Assembly: GCF_963583255.1 (NCBI RefSeq)
Contig: NC_084816.1
Span: forward strand, 18,776,053 to 18,840,052
From: Pyrus communis
Lineage: Eukaryota; Streptophyta; Magnoliopsida; Rosales; Rosaceae
Direction: 5' to 3'
Length of the DNA stretch: 64,000 nucleotides
Shown here: piece after piece, positions 21,281-33,261 of the stretch
Layout: every line of letters starts with the position of its first letter
Numbering within the stretch: the first letter of the stretch is position 1
Notes under the pieces: model-generated
What the model was told of the DNA's origin: nothing
The model's input: the letters and a program-made list of their open reading frames with translations, nothing else
Databases searched by the model: none
Translations under genes and position numbers: made by a program

Positions 21281-22767
21281 ATTTTCGAAATGTATTCTTT
21301 TACTTCACTCATTTTGTGTACATATTTTTTGGGGAAAAAGAAAAAGATGGGGAATGATAACTAATCATTTTTCTCTTTTTACACAACTTGGTTTGATTTT
21401 GTTTGTTGTTTTCGATTTGATTAATTCACTATGGTGGATCAAAATAAAAAGAGGTGTATTTGGTGATTAGTCACATAATGATATTTGGTTTACCTTCCTC
21501 ACTCATTGTTTACCACGTGGATTTTGTCTTCACGTAAAAATGAGTGTTAAATGTGTTTAAAATTATACTCTGTTTGCAGATAATCAAGCCTAGTGTGGTT
21601 GAGTTGATTATAATTTTGGGAATAATTGACGTTTGTATTCTTTTGTGCAGAATGTTCTTTTTTCTTTAGACTGAGTTGAAATCCCCGACAAGGATTTTAT
21701 CGAGGCCTATTATGCATATCGTATCTTTTCCTCAAAAATTTTACAATTTCCTTTCCACTTGTACACCTAATTAATCGAATCTAGCCCGTTATTTACTCTT
21801 TCTCATTTATTTATTTATTTATTGTCAAAGGTTACTTTATTAGCAAGTTACAACATAATTACAAAATAGAGGCCCAAATACAATATCTAAGAATGGACCC
21901 CTAGAGCAACCTTTAGGCCCAAAACAGAGAAACAGAGAAAACACAAAAAGCAAACCCTATCTACTTCCTTTCAATGTCGTCGTCGAAAGCGCCGCTACGA
22001 CACCCCACAACAATTACAAACCGCCACCTTCAACTATTTTTAGGAACCAGTACCTCAGATATGGAAAGATGATGGACTTCGTTTTCCGTCTAATAACATC
22101 TCGCTGATCGCAGCCACCAAGTAAGACAAACCAAAGAAGCATGTGGGATTACCACAAATGACCCGAGCGAAAAAGGCAGACATAGAGAAGGGGGTGGTGT
22201 GGCTACCTAAGCCGGTTTGAACAATGGAACTCTACGCACCTTCCCAGTTAAAGACATCAACATTTTGCGGTAAAAAATGATTGCAGATCGAAATGAAGAT
22301 GGAATCGGTGGGAGCCATATAAAGGACATGAAGATGGATGGGTGATGAATGAATCTAGGGGCAAGAAGATCAATGATAGTCAGAGTGGAAAGGTTAAGGG
22401 AAAAAAGGAAGGAAAGTAGGGAAAATCAACAAAAGGAAAAGAAAGAGGAAGCATAGATTATGAAGAAGGGGTTGCCATTGACCAAATCAGAATTAGTGTC
22501 GGTGGCTAAAAAAAAAAAAAAATCTAGGCTTTGTTGCCGCTCTCACTCACGGAGAGAAAAATTTGTCACTCTCAAAGAGAAGATCTTTCACATGGTGAGA
22601 AAATTATCTGAGCAGAATAAATGTGATAAAAATTTAGAATAAATGTCAAAAAAATCAAAATAAATGTGATAAAAAGTTCGAGAACGCAAGTGGTAGATTA
22701 CTCTGGTGGTAAAAGCATTCTATTTAACTCACTACATCTCGAGTTCAAACTCTTCTCCACCCCTTAG
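21281..22767. other. Intergenic DNA with unassigned repeat and a SINE-like remnant
   Basis: 21281-21790 is 3' flank of SGP1. About 21800-22680 is a diverged, low-coding block (AGCAAGTTACAACATAATTA start) that looks like an old interspersed element but has no recognisable domain. At 22683-22760 a tRNA-like pair (TGGTGGTAAAAGC and CGAGTTCAAACTC) suggests a SINE 5' remnant ending at the Harbinger boundary. Confidence 0.35.
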
Positions 22768-23351
22768 ACCATCTCCAATAATGGGCTAAAACCTAAAATT
22801 TCCCTTTTTTTCCCTCCCAAAATCCACTCCAACCCATGACGCAAAATTAACCTAAAACCTAAAACTCATATGGGGGTAAAAAATCGGCCCAATTTTATGC
22901 CCCAAAGCAAAATGGGCCCCACCAACTGAGACTGAAACCGGGGCTGCGAAGCCCACTGCCCATCCCTTAGTCGCCTACGCACTGCACGTGCTAGGCCCTT
23001 TCAGAAATCCAACAAACCCACGTGGGGTTTTTCCCCCGTGTGTCAGATCATCAAGTAGCCCAACGGCTCGATTTAAATGGGCCGTTGGTTAATCCAACGG
23101 TCCAGGTTCAAATTATTATTTTTTTAGTTTTACATTTATATATTTATTGAATCCAACGGTTGAGATCGAATATAATCAAATCTAACGGTCCAAATTTAAA
23201 TCCAACGGCTAAAATAATTTAACGGAAAATTCAACCTAAAACTCTATAAATACCTATGTATTTGTTCAAACATCCACACAAAACTCACTATTCTCCTACA
23301 ATTCATCCAATTTTCTTTCTACCATTTCTTCTCATTTCCAAAATTTTTAAG

Positions 23352-24325
23352 ATGGCAAAAGAGCATGTTAGAGGCCGTAATTGGACCTTTGACAAAGATA
23401 TTGCTTTATGTTTGGCATGGATTTCTGTTAGCAAAGATGGTCCCGTCAGCACGAATCAAAATAGAAAGGTTTTGTGGGGTAAAATCGTTGATAAGTTCCA
23501 TGAAAACTCCAATGCCGGTCGAAGGGAAGTTGGTGGTGTTTATAATCGGTGGAAGATTATTAACAAATCATGCACTTTGTGGAAGGAAAGCTTGGAGAGA
23601 GCTATGGTTGACATGCCTAGTGGAAGGAGCGCCTCAGAAATTGTGAGTTTCTTTGTTGATATTTTAGTTGTCATGTACATAATAGTATTTTGCAAGTAAT
23701 TGTTTTTATGTATTTGTTGCATAGGGTGACAAAGTAATGACAATTTACAAGACAAGAACTACACCAAAAAATCAAGTTTTTAAGTTGCATCATGCTTGGA
23801 ACATTCTCAAGGATTGTCCAGGGTGGGGAACCAATGTGAACCAACAATGTGGAAGATTATTTCATAGTGAAGCCCCACCCCCAAAATGATGTTAATGAAG
23901 GTGTGAATTTTGTCGACAATGAAGGTGTTGAACAAATGACCCCAACTTCTTCTTTTGCAAGGCTCCCAAGTAGAGATAAGTAAAAGGAAGCAAAGAGAGA
24001 AAGGAAGTCCCAAGATCTGATACATCCACAATTTGCTAGCAAAATGGTAAGAATGAACGAAAACCAGTGCTGTCGGCAAGAAAAATCGGCCCAAATGCGT
24101 TTAGCCATGAAGGAAGAAAGGGATAGGGAGCAAGAAAGGTTTGCAATTAATTTGATGATGGAGGACCTCGACAAATACACTCCAGAGAGGAAGAAATACT
24201 TATGTGGTAAGCAAAATGACATTTTACGAAGGAATGTCACAAGGAGTATATTTCAAGATGATGATTCATCTCAAGACTATCACCTAAGTCCATCACCAAG
24301 TCAAGATGGTGGATATCATGATTAA
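23352..24325 (+). pseudogene. Harbinger ORF1 (Myb/SANT-like DNA-binding protein), broken
   Basis: Exon 1 (23352-23642) reads MAKEHVRGRNWTFDKDIALC then WGKIVDKFHENSNAGRR and RWKIINKSCTLWKESLERA, a Myb/SANT-like trihelix fold typical of PIF/Harbinger ORF1. Exon 2 starts at 23725 (GDKVMTIYKTR) and has QVFKLHHAWNILKDCPGW, but hits a stop at 23887. The coiled NAM-associated C-terminal part continues in another frame (MRLAMKEERDREQERFAINL, then LDKYTPERKKYL) to 24325, with another stop near 23981. ORF1 proteins cooperate with the DDE transposase in binding element ends; this copy is inactive. Confidence 0.8.
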
Positions 24326-24339
24326 GTTTATGTAGTTTA

Positions 24340-24380
24340 TGAGTTTTCGATTGTATTAAGTTTATGTGGCTTATTAATTG

Positions 24381-24418
<38 letters not shown>

Positions 24419-24515
24419 TTTATGTGGTTTATTAATTGTCATTTGTATTAAGTTTATGTGGTTTATTAAATGTCGTTTGTATTAAGTTTATGTGGTTTAT
24501 CATGATTTTCATGTA
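24340..24515. repeat. ~42-base minisatellite split by a T run
   Basis: A unit containing TTAAGTTTATGTGG then TTATTAATTGTC repeats about four to five times, with a long T tract at 24383-24415 inside one unit. Confidence 0.8.
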
Positions 24516-25226
24516 TTGATTTAGTGATTTTTCAAAATTTATCAAAATTTAAATATTTTTAGGTTAAAATATTCATAAAATTAATTTAGGATAGTCTATA
24601 TAATTTTTTTTTTTTAAAGTTAATTTAAAAAAAAATTAGCCTTAATTCATTCTTTGATAATCCCGGGCTAAAATTTTAGGCCATAAAACCATCTCCAATG
24701 GTTGGGCTAAAAACCAAATTTTTTAGCCCGGAAAATTTAGCTTTTAGCCCAGAAACAACTTTTCTGCTTCAATCGTTCTAGCCTAAAATTTTAACCTGGG
24801 ATTATTAAAGAATGAATTTAGGCTTTTTTTTTTGTTAAATTAAATTTAAAAAAATAAATAAGTATGTAGACTATCGTAAATTAATTTTATGAACATTTTA
24901 ATCTAAAAAAATTTAAATTCCGATAAATATTGGGTGGAGTCCACTCCGATTTGTGGGCTAAACTTTGGGGGGAATTTGGCATTGGTTTAACATTTAGCAT
25001 TTAGCCCAAAATTTCCCCTTGGGTTGGAGTGGGTTTGGGGGGAAATTTTGGGGGGTAATTTGATATTTAGCCCACCATTGGAGTTGGTCTAAGGGTTGGA
25101 AGAAAAACTGTTTCTGGGCTAAAACCTAAATTTTCAAGGCTAAATACTTTTAGGTTTTAGGTCATGGTTGGAGATGATCTTAGAGTATGATAGTGTAGAA
25201 CATCGTTTGACACAAACAAATAATTT

Positions 25227-25396
25227 CCATATTCCTACACTCAAGTTTTGCAAAAATACACTTTACTACACTTGACGAAAGACTAGGTATAAAAGTGGCA
25301 GTAAAATCAAACTTTAAGTATGAAATGGGATGAAAAGCAAATGTAGTAAAGTGCAATTTTTGCAAACTTGAGAGTAGTAAAGTGGAAATTACTCTA
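25227..25396. mobile_element. Palindromic MITE
   Basis: ACTCAAGTTTTGCAAAAATA then CACTTTACTAC mirrors GTAGTAAAGTGCAATTTTTG then CAAACTTGAG. Non-coding. Confidence 0.65.
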
Positions 25397-25959
25397 AAAA
25401 AGTTCTAGAATATTTATTTTCTTTTCAATGGTGAAAATTGTAGAGAGATTTATTTTTAATTAAATGGCTTATGCAACTAGCATTATGGTCTAATGATATT
25501 ACACTTTACTAACAAGTTGGAGTTTGAATTTTGACTTACTTAGATGACAATTTTAATTCCTAATTGTTATTCTTGGCGCATTGTGGTTTAGTCAAAATAC
25601 CTTCAACCCTTAGACTAAAATATCATTGTGTATATACATATATATGCTAGGGAGACCAAATTTCCTAAACCAAATGAAGTGGCTAATGAGTTGGCTATGA
25701 CATGCCACAAACCCAAATTTTAAAAACTCTTAATTACTTATAAAAAAAATAAAAAATTAATGATACTTCTGAATACCCGTTTGCATGTTTAACTATGTAG
25801 GACTCTTATTCTTTCTCCTCTCTCTTCTCTCCCTTTTTACTTCATCATATCTCCTTATACGTTCTTGATCTTCCATTTCGAACAACTCATTTTCTCACTC
25901 TGGGGATCGAACAATTCATTCTCTCACTCTGGAGATCGAACAATTCATACACTATGAAA
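25397..25959. other. Intergenic A/T-rich DNA
   Basis: No gene or clear element ends. A short direct repeat (CGAACAATTCAT, TCTCACTCTGG) occurs at about 25878-25950. Confidence 0.35.
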
Positions 25960-26143
25960 AAAGATTCAGAGTGATTTTGATTTTGGTGGGTGAGTTAAGG
26001 TTGGATCTAGCATTTATATGGAGGAAAAAAAAAGGTTGAGGTGGTAGATAATGCTACGCGGCATGCTGTGATTGATTGAAAATCTATCCACAAGGATTAT
26101 GTACATATAGTGATATGCGCCCCACAAGAATGGTTAAAAATTC

Positions 26144-28268
26144 GGTTAATCTCAGTTTACTACCCTGAAATTTCTTGGTTTTCAACATTTGGCATATCAA
26201 GTTTTTTTTCATCCCAGAGTGATACCTAAAGTCATAATTTTGGGATAGTTTCATACATCCGTTAAGGTTGTTGTTAAATCAGCCTTTAACTGCTGATGTG
26301 GCACTTACGTGTAAGTGACCCGGGCCCAAATTTGGAGGAACCGAACATGGCCCGTTTTAAAATGAAACGAGGCGGGCCGGGATGGGTATAGTAATTCTAA
26401 TTCTTGGAACTGGACCTAACTTGGCCCGTTTGAAATGGGTCGGTTTGGTGTCGGGTCCACGATCTAATCATTTTTTTTTTTTTATCAAAAACAGATTATT
26501 GCTTTGGTTTCATTTATTCAGGAATCAGGGAATAACCTTCCTCCTTTGTAAAACCTTGCCAAGCACAATAACAATAACTTGATTTTCTCGTTCTATCTCA
26601 AGCATAATAATAGACTAATCAGGTTTCAAATACAAACAAATCACAAAACCACCTCACCTAACATACAAAGAGAATCAAATAAGTCAGCTAATCATAAAGA
26701 GTAGACTTTTCAAGCAGGCAAAACAATAAATTGCTTAACTACATTGGTAAACTCAAAAGGTTGGTTTGCAACAATATCCTGGTTTTGGAAATGCAACAAA
26801 TTGATTTCTCTAAAGTTGCACAAAATGGAAAGAGATTCAGTAACCCAATCGAGTGCATATTATAGAATAATTGGTAGTCTACCTACCCATAGTTCCTAAT
26901 CAAGTGCTTACAAACCCTTTGAAAACTTATAAAAGATTGTTGTAATCTATCTACCCCTTTGTTCCTAACAAGTGCATATTATAGTTATTTGTAATTAAAA
27001 CTCCCCAGTTTGTTGAGCTTGCAAATGCAAAAACCCAAGCCCTATACCTAGAGTACGATATTAATTAACCAAAATAATTAAAAATCCCTAATCTAGAAAA
27101 ACCCAAATTCCTTAAATCCCTCAAGGCTAAAATTGAATACCATTTGTTTGAAGATTTAGTTTCGAGCTGGACTGGTTAGGACCGTGAGGTGGTGGTCGAA
27201 GTTAAGAGGAGCGGATGGTGGTTGTTAGAGACTCAGAGTCGACTTTAGAGAGGCTAAGGGATGAAGCTCAGCTATTGAGATTTGAGAGGGATGAGAGTCA
27301 TTCTGGACTCTAGGATAGAGAGATTGAGATGAAGGAGAGTGAAAATCGAATCAATGATCGAGATGTGAGAGGGGTGACTGAAGAGATGAGGTTCATTTGA
27401 GTCTGGGAGAGTCTTCGAGAAAGTTTGAGAGTGAACTACAGGCTTTGAGACCCTTGTGAGTGTGAGACGTTTGAACTTTGAACAATATAAATTTAATCTC
27501 CAGTATTGGATGGTGGATACGATTCGGGCTGAGGGTTCGTGTCTTTAGAAATTAAGACCCTGCTTGCCCGCTATTTACTAGGAACCGCCCTGCCCCGCTC
27601 CGTTTTGAGTTTAGAAAAATATGGACCTGCCCTGAACTTGCCTTGAATCGTTAGTACCCACCACTACCTGCGGGTCCAAGACTCGTTTGCCCAGCCCTAC
27701 CCACGTGGACAATGACTGGGTATCACATGTCACTCCCGACTCCCTAACCCTCTATCCCTTCTTTCCTCTGTAATGTCTTTTCCCCACCCAAATCAATCCC
27801 CTAAAACCCTAATTCCCCAAACCCTCCAAAAACTTGAGAGCTCACTGGTTTCGTCAACGACCAGTTCTTTGCACCATAAAGCTCAGACTTTCGACAAAGT
27901 ATGTATAGTGAGAACTCGGACTGGAGGGATTAGCCCGAGCCGTGAAATAGGAACTCGAACAGAGCTGATACGACGTCAAAGGTCGAATGATCGGATGAAG
28001 ACAATAGCAGCATCCCTTTTTTTTTTTTTTTTTTTTTTTGAATTTTTTAATATCCACATAAGCCCCATATTGACACATGGCGCCCAATCATTGTTCACGT
28101 AGGCACCACGTTAGTAGTCAGTTGCTGATTTAACATCAATCTTAACAGATGTATGAAAGTGTCTCAAAATTATGACTAAGTACCCCTCAGGGATAAAAAA
28201 TAAAAAAAACTTGATGTATCAAATGTTGAAAACTAAGAAACTTCAGAGTAGTAAACTGATATTAACCC
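26144..28268. mobile_element. Long-TIR foldback element, copy 2, split by a hAT element
   Basis: Same family as 11422-13117. The left GGTTAATCTCAGTTTACTAC then ATTTGGCATATCAAG mirrors CTTGATGTATCAAATG then GTAGTAAACTGATATTAACC at the right. The left arm stops at GGCACTTACGTG (26311) and resumes at ACGTGGACAATGACTGG (27703). Flanks TTAAAAATT and TTAAAGTTT agree at 7 of 9 positions. A long T run (28017-28039) lies in the interior. Confidence 0.75.
26312..27699. mobile_element. hAT-type element inside the long-TIR element
   Basis: Its right end GTTTGCCCAGCCCTA is a hAT-like terminus (TAGGGCTGGGC in reverse). The left end is TAAGTGACCCGGGC. Flanking octamers are CTTACGTG and CCCACGTG (6 of 8 match). 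Both ends are rich in GGCCCG/CGGGTCC motifs. No transposase frame is recognised. Confidence 0.6.
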
Positions 28269-28732
28269 TTAAAGTTTTTATTGAAAATCTATCCACAAAA
28301 ATCTTTTAGAATCATGACACGTGACCTTATGGGATTGGTTAAAAGTCTAATCGAAATTCAATCTACAAAAATTGTAATTTCTGATAACGACACATGACAT
28401 GATAGAATTAGTTAAAAATTATATTCAAAATTAATTATAAAATAATAATGGGTTTACTATTTTTAATAAATAATAATTTTTTTATGCCAATTGTCTAGGT
28501 AATTCATTTACGGAGTGAAGATGCACTCGGCCACCAACTATTCCCTAAGGCAGTAATTTGCCTTTACCCAATTGTCTGAATAGTAATTGTCTTAGTGGAG
28601 TGAACTTACTCATAAAAAAAACCTCTATTTCACCAAAGAAAAAAACATCACAATGCCAATATGTTAGACTTAATTCTGAATCCCCACTTGACTTAATTTT
28701 GCTTAATGGATCATAATTTATATATTTTTAGG

Positions 28733-28815
28733 AGGCCAAGGTTTAGGTAAAGGCTATGAAGGCTACCCGTTCTTCTCAAGTGCAACCCACAATATCAACG
28801 TGAACTTCTTCAAGC
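28733..28815 (+). pseudogene. Partial copy of SGP1 last exon
   Basis: The sequence (GGCCAAGGTTTAGGTAAAGG then TTCTTCTCAAGTGCAACCCA and ATCAACGTGAAC) aligns with SGP1 exon 6 (21116 onward), including a TTTTTAG-like splice acceptor before it. About 28640-28665 also resembles SGP1 intron 5 (TTTCACC, AAACATCACAAT). The copy is short and frame-broken. Intronic sequence means it arose from DNA, not mRNA. Confidence 0.75.
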
Positions 28816-29319
28816 AAAGTTTTTCTTTAACAAGAGGATATTCTAGAACAATGTTTGCTACCCGTTCGTCTGAATCCCCACTTGGTGATTAAGTTGTTGA
28901 CAGAACCATGTTTGCTTCAACATATGAAATCAAACTTCGAACTTAGACATGGATGTTGGACGACTCTAGCAATTATTTGTTTCCTCCTTTTACCTAGGAC
29001 TCAAACGAGTACTTGATCTAATCTACGATTATACAAACAAAGATATGAGAAGAAAACTATTCACATGAACTGAATCAAAAGAGCAACTGCACATGGATTG
29101 ATTTGTTAGTTGTTACAGACTTATAGTTGTCTTTGAATTAGACAACTTCCATGATTCCAATTTCAACTGCACATGAAACTAACATTATATCACCGGAAGC
29201 TTAAACTCTTTAAGCTAGACCCAACTCAAAATGAACGTTCCATCTTCAACTGTATGCACATGAAAACCAATTGTATCGCTGGAAGCAAGCACATGCAGCA
29301 GACTTAATCGGTTACTTAC
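28816..29319. other. Intergenic DNA downstream of the F-box gene
   Basis: Includes a short duplicated phrase (AACTGCACATG) and no gene. Probably the F-box 3' flank. Confidence 0.4.
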
Positions 29320-31276
29320 TTACAGAACTGTTATTTCCAGATTTGGATTTTGTGAGGCTGCTTCGACTTGATGCAAGAACTCTTGAGCTTTGAGTCTGAA
29401 TTCTTCTGGGTTTCCACCATTAACTTCCTCATCACTTGATGTAATGACAGTAAGCTGTTCCATGCAAGGGCCATGTGTGAGAAGATAGCTGAGCAGGTCA
29501 AGTTCATGTTGTGACCCCATATAACCTTTTACTTCAACCATTCTCAGCGTTCGGGTTATGCACTCGTAGACTTCTACATTTCCCTTCCACATCTCTTGAG
29601 GCTTCAGTACAGAAGGAGTTGCGTAATACTGACCAAGAGATAACAAAAATAGTATTAAACATAAATTAATTAGATATCATATGCCATAAATATGCTACGG
29701 CATCGTTAATAATTATGAGTACCTCAAGAATTTCCTCAGGGCACCGTTCAATTGTAAGAGTCTCCAAATTAGGACAACAATTAAAAAAAAACTTGATGCC
29801 GAATTGTTCATGGTCATGCATTGTCGTTTTCAATGTTAAATGTCCCACTGTCAAACGAGGACTCGGAATAATTGGTTTCTCTTTTGTATGATTGATTATA
29901 ACCTGCAAACAAATAACACAGATAAAAAGATTAAGAAGAGGTATAGCTTATCAACAAAAGATTAAGAAGAGGTGTAGCTTATCAACTAACGTGACAGTTG
30001 ATTTGCACAGTTGTATTCGGCAATCACTCTGATTTGCACAAGTAGCTTACCAGCTGATTTTGGTAGAGTTTGAGTGCCGGTTGGAGCTAAATTCTTAGTC
30101 CTGTTTTACGAAATTTAAATTTGGGGCTTTTAGGAGATGTTCTGAGTCATGGTTTAAGCAAGGAATAGAGATATTCTAGGGCCCTTCTTATGTCGGGGAT
30201 CGCCTCATTTGTCATCTATAAGAAAGTTGTTTTGCGCAATTGTAGCCCTATAATCTTATGAATGCGTAAGTTTTGTCAGTGCCTCTCAAGTACAACCATA
30301 TCTAATCCAATGACATTATTCGTGCAAAACATGAAAATTTGAAGAGAGAAATGAGTACCCGAAGCGTGTAAGAGCAAACTGTCAACGCCCTTGCGGGATG
30401 AAGCGTAGCCAGTATAGAATTGGGACTAGCAGAGCTATGAAATTCTTTCACAAGGCTCAAGTCGAGATCCAACTCTTCGAAGAAATTGAATTCGCTACCC
30501 TCGTCTGCAGTCAATTCCGGCACAGCCCCACCAACAAACTTCAAATACCTCAACTTTGGTGCTTCGAGGTAAAAGAAATGAGGGTAACGAATCCTGCACC
30601 TATCAACCACCAAAGTTTTGAGCTTTAACTTGAAGTTCTTCCCACGAATATCGAGGTAGTCCATGCCCCGACATTTCTTCAGACTCAGGCTCTCAAGAAA
30701 CCTACATTGTGCTAACAAAGTTTCTTGAACTAAAACCGGCAGCTTAATCCAACCCAATGAAATGTGCTTCAGCAGACCAAAATTCACAAACAAAGACGCA
30801 TTAAAATTGCAAGAAAACAGAGCCAGGGACTCAAGTTCTCGCTGAGTATACACATACAAAGGAAAATCAAAATAGGCCTGGGTTCCATACCCGGCGTCGT
30901 CCCACCTGGGGTCAGAAAAATCGAGCGCCAAGTGTTTGACATAGTGCTCCAGAGAAAATCTGATGCAATGCTGCACGAATTCTTCTGAATTTTCAGGCTC
31001 CGAAATTGTGACCGCAATCTTACCCACTTGATTTTCTTGGTTGTTTTCCATCCAGTGCAGCACAAAATCGATGAAAGTTCGCCTCTGAATCGCTCTGTCC
31101 ACCGCTGCTGCATCAGTGTTCACAAAGAAACGCTCGTTGAACTCGACGTTTTGGGTCGAACGCCAGAGGCGAAGCCATGTCTCGGAGAGAATGGAGTTTC
31201 TTGCGGCTTCTTTGAAGGGCAAGTGGGAGATGATGATCGGAAGGAGAGGTTCGGGTAACTGAGAGAATCTGTCCAT
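29320..31276 (-). CDS. F-box/LRR protein with FBD-like C-terminus (three exons)
   Basis: Exons are 31276-30359, 29902-29723 and 29628-29320, all GT-AG and phase 0, giving 468 residues. The F-box is at residues 4-45 (FSQLPEPLLPIIISHLPFKE then ILSETWLRLWRS) and would bind SKP1 in an SCF ubiquitin ligase. The middle has plant leucine-rich repeats (LESLALFSCNF, LLKHISLGWIKLP, FLESLSLKKCRGMDYLDI, LKTLVVDRCRI). The C-terminal exon resembles an FBD region (LRMVEVKGYMGSQHELDLL, GPCMEQLTVI). This class is large and fast-evolving in plants, and substrates cannot be inferred. The frame is open across all exons. A fragment of a related FBD exon lies at 46560-46760. Confidence 0.88.
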
Positions 31277-31570
31277 GTTGTTAAGTTGATGAAGTTTGTT
31301 GCATTATATGAGAGAAGTTGCAGGAGTGATCGACGAAGAAGAAGGTAAGTGAAGAGAAGAAGAGATTTCTTGCGGCACAATTTTGGGGTTGGCGAAATGT
31401 TAAAGCACCTCTTCGGTTTTTGCATATACGAGGGAAGAGGCGGTTACAGGCGAGTATTTATCAAATATATTGGCAAATATTTCAGTTTTAAGTTTTCACT
31501 TTTCATCATTAACTACTATCTTATTCAAAAATATGAAAACTAAAAATTAAAAACCTAAAAACGAAGGGAG

Positions 31571-31790
31571 CATTTTTTCTCATCACCATAAACTATGGTG
31601 TATGCTCATCATACACTTAATTAATTGACACGTATCTTTTCACTTAACCTTGGTTAATTTTTTTTTGTCAAAATTGAAAAAGTAACATTTAATATGAAAG
31701 TTAACTAGAGTTAGGTGAAATGACACGTGTCAATTGATTAAATGTATGGTGAGCATACATCATAATTATGATAGTGAGCAAAAATGGTCC
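31571..31790. mobile_element. MITE upstream of the F-box gene
   Basis: TTTTTTCTCATCACCATAAA then GTATGCTCATCATACA and GACACGT mirrors GACACGTGTCAATTGATTAA then GGTGAGCATAC and GTGAGCAAAAAT. About 215 bases, no coding. Confidence 0.75.
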
Positions 31791-31864
31791 CGAAAATGAA
31801 ATGGCTATCTAATGGCACATACACTTTAATTTACACTGTCCAAATTTAGAGTAATATTCAAAAC

Positions 31865-32995
31865 GAGCTAGGGGTATTAAGTTAATGAGTCATACAATGA
31901 AGCTCTGGGAGAAAGTAATTCAGCATAGATTAAGGCAAGAGACACAGGTCCTAGACAACCAATTCAGATTCATGCCAGGGCGCTCAACCATGGAGGCAAT
32001 CTGTCTCTTACGAAGATTGATGGAAAGATATAGAGATATGAAAAAGAATTTGCACATGGTCTTTATAGATTTGGAAAAAGCGTATGATAGGGTCCCAAGA
32101 GACATTCTTTGGAGGATTTTAGAGAAGAAAGGAGTACGAGTAGCATATATCCAAGGTATAAAGGATATGTATGATGGAGCAAGTACTGCCGTAAAAACTC
32201 ATGAAAAATAAACCAAAAGTTTCCCTGTAACTGTAGGGTTACATCAAGGCTCATCTTTAAGTCCTTACCTTTTTGCATTGGTAATGGATGAGTTAACGGG
32301 ACATATTCAAGATGATATTCCTTGGTGTATGCTTTTCGCAGACAATACAGTGTTGATAGATGAAACTTAGGAAGGAGTAAATGCGAAGCTTAACCTTTGG
32401 AAAGAAGTGTTGGAACCTAAAGGTCTTCGCCTAAGTCGATCCAAAAAAGAGTATATGGAGTGCAAGTTCTCCAAAGAGCAACCGCTTTCGCTACCTAGGA
32501 TCTATCTTGCAAAAGAACGAAAAGTTGGATGGAAACCTCAACCATAGAATACAAGCTGGATGGATGAAGTGGAACAGTGCATCCAGCGTGTTGTGTGATC
32601 GTTGTATGCCACTGAAGCTCAAGGGAAAATTTTATAGGACAACAATAAGGCCGCCAATGCTTTATAGCACAGAGTGTTGGGCGGTGAAGCATCAACACGT
32701 ACATAAAATGGGTGTAGCGGAGATGAGAATGCTTCGTTGGATGTGTGGGCACACGAGAAAGGATAAGATTAGGAATGAAGATATCCGAGGTAAAGTAGGA
32801 AAAGCCGAAATTAAAGGAAAGATGAGAGAAAATCGGTTATAGTGGTTTGGACATGTGAAACGAAGGCCTACTGACGCTTATGTTGAAAGATGCGATTACG
32901 GGACAGAGGTTCAGGGCCGAAGGGGTAGAGGAAGACCTAGAAGGACTTTGGAAGAGACTCTAAGAAAAGGCTTTGTTGTTGTTGTTTTTGTAGTC
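31865..32995 (+). pseudogene. LINE (RTE-like) reverse transcriptase remnant
   Basis: Begins inside the reverse transcriptase domain: [20 protein letters not shown], then [20 protein letters not shown]. The next block (VGLHQGSSLSPYLFALVMDE) is out of frame. The catalytic YADD-type box appears as FADN at 32335-32346. Later pieces ([47 protein letters not shown]) end near a GTTGTTGTTG 3' tail (32972-32985). Stops, frameshifts and 5' truncation make it inactive. Confidence 0.85.
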
Positions 32996-33261
32996 TGTTG
33001 GCCATCTTGTACTTCCTTATATTGCAGATAGCGAGTCTAGTTAGGACCTATTTATAGGTTAGTGTGCAAGGAAGGCTTACTTTACATGGACAAAACAACT
33101 CATCATGGAGATTCAGCTTTTCATAAGTCGATGCTTTGTATCCTTGACGACAATCAATTGCACAATTTTGATCTAAAATTTACAAGCATGGCTGTACATT
33201 ATCGCATATAGAATCCCCATATGGCACATCATCAAATGAACAAATGATTGTACGTAAACCA

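Larger units (their letters stand above)
22768..25180. mobile_element. PIF/Harbinger-type element with nested or inverted ends
   Basis: The left end GACCATCTCCAATAATGGGC and right ends ACCATTGGAGTTGGTC (about 25075) and ATGGTTGGAGATGATC (about 25165) are inverted Harbinger-like termini. A further left-type end (ACCATCTCCAATGGTTGG) occurs at 24690. Sequence at 24530-24690 is inverted again at about 24775-24920 (TAGCCTAAAATTTTAACC against GGGCTAAAATTTTAGGCC). Only ORF1 is found inside; the DDE transposase is missing. The termini imply either nesting of two related elements or an internal inverted duplication. Confidence 0.65.
25960..28600. mobile_element. Deleted Harbinger copy, host of the nested insertions
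   Basis: Left part 25960-26143 (TGGATCTAGCATTTATAT, GTAGATAATGCTACGCGGC) and right part 28269-28600 (GACACGTGACC, GGAGTGAAGATGCACTCGGC) match the 3' half of the Harbinger element at 36253-40012 (GTAGATAATACCACGTGAC, GGAGTGGAGATGCACAAGGC). It is interrupted by the long-TIR element at 26144-28268. Confidence 0.55.

Noticed and set aside
30398..31258. Plus-strand ORFs opposite the F-box gene
   Set aside because: Shadow frames of the F-box first exon.
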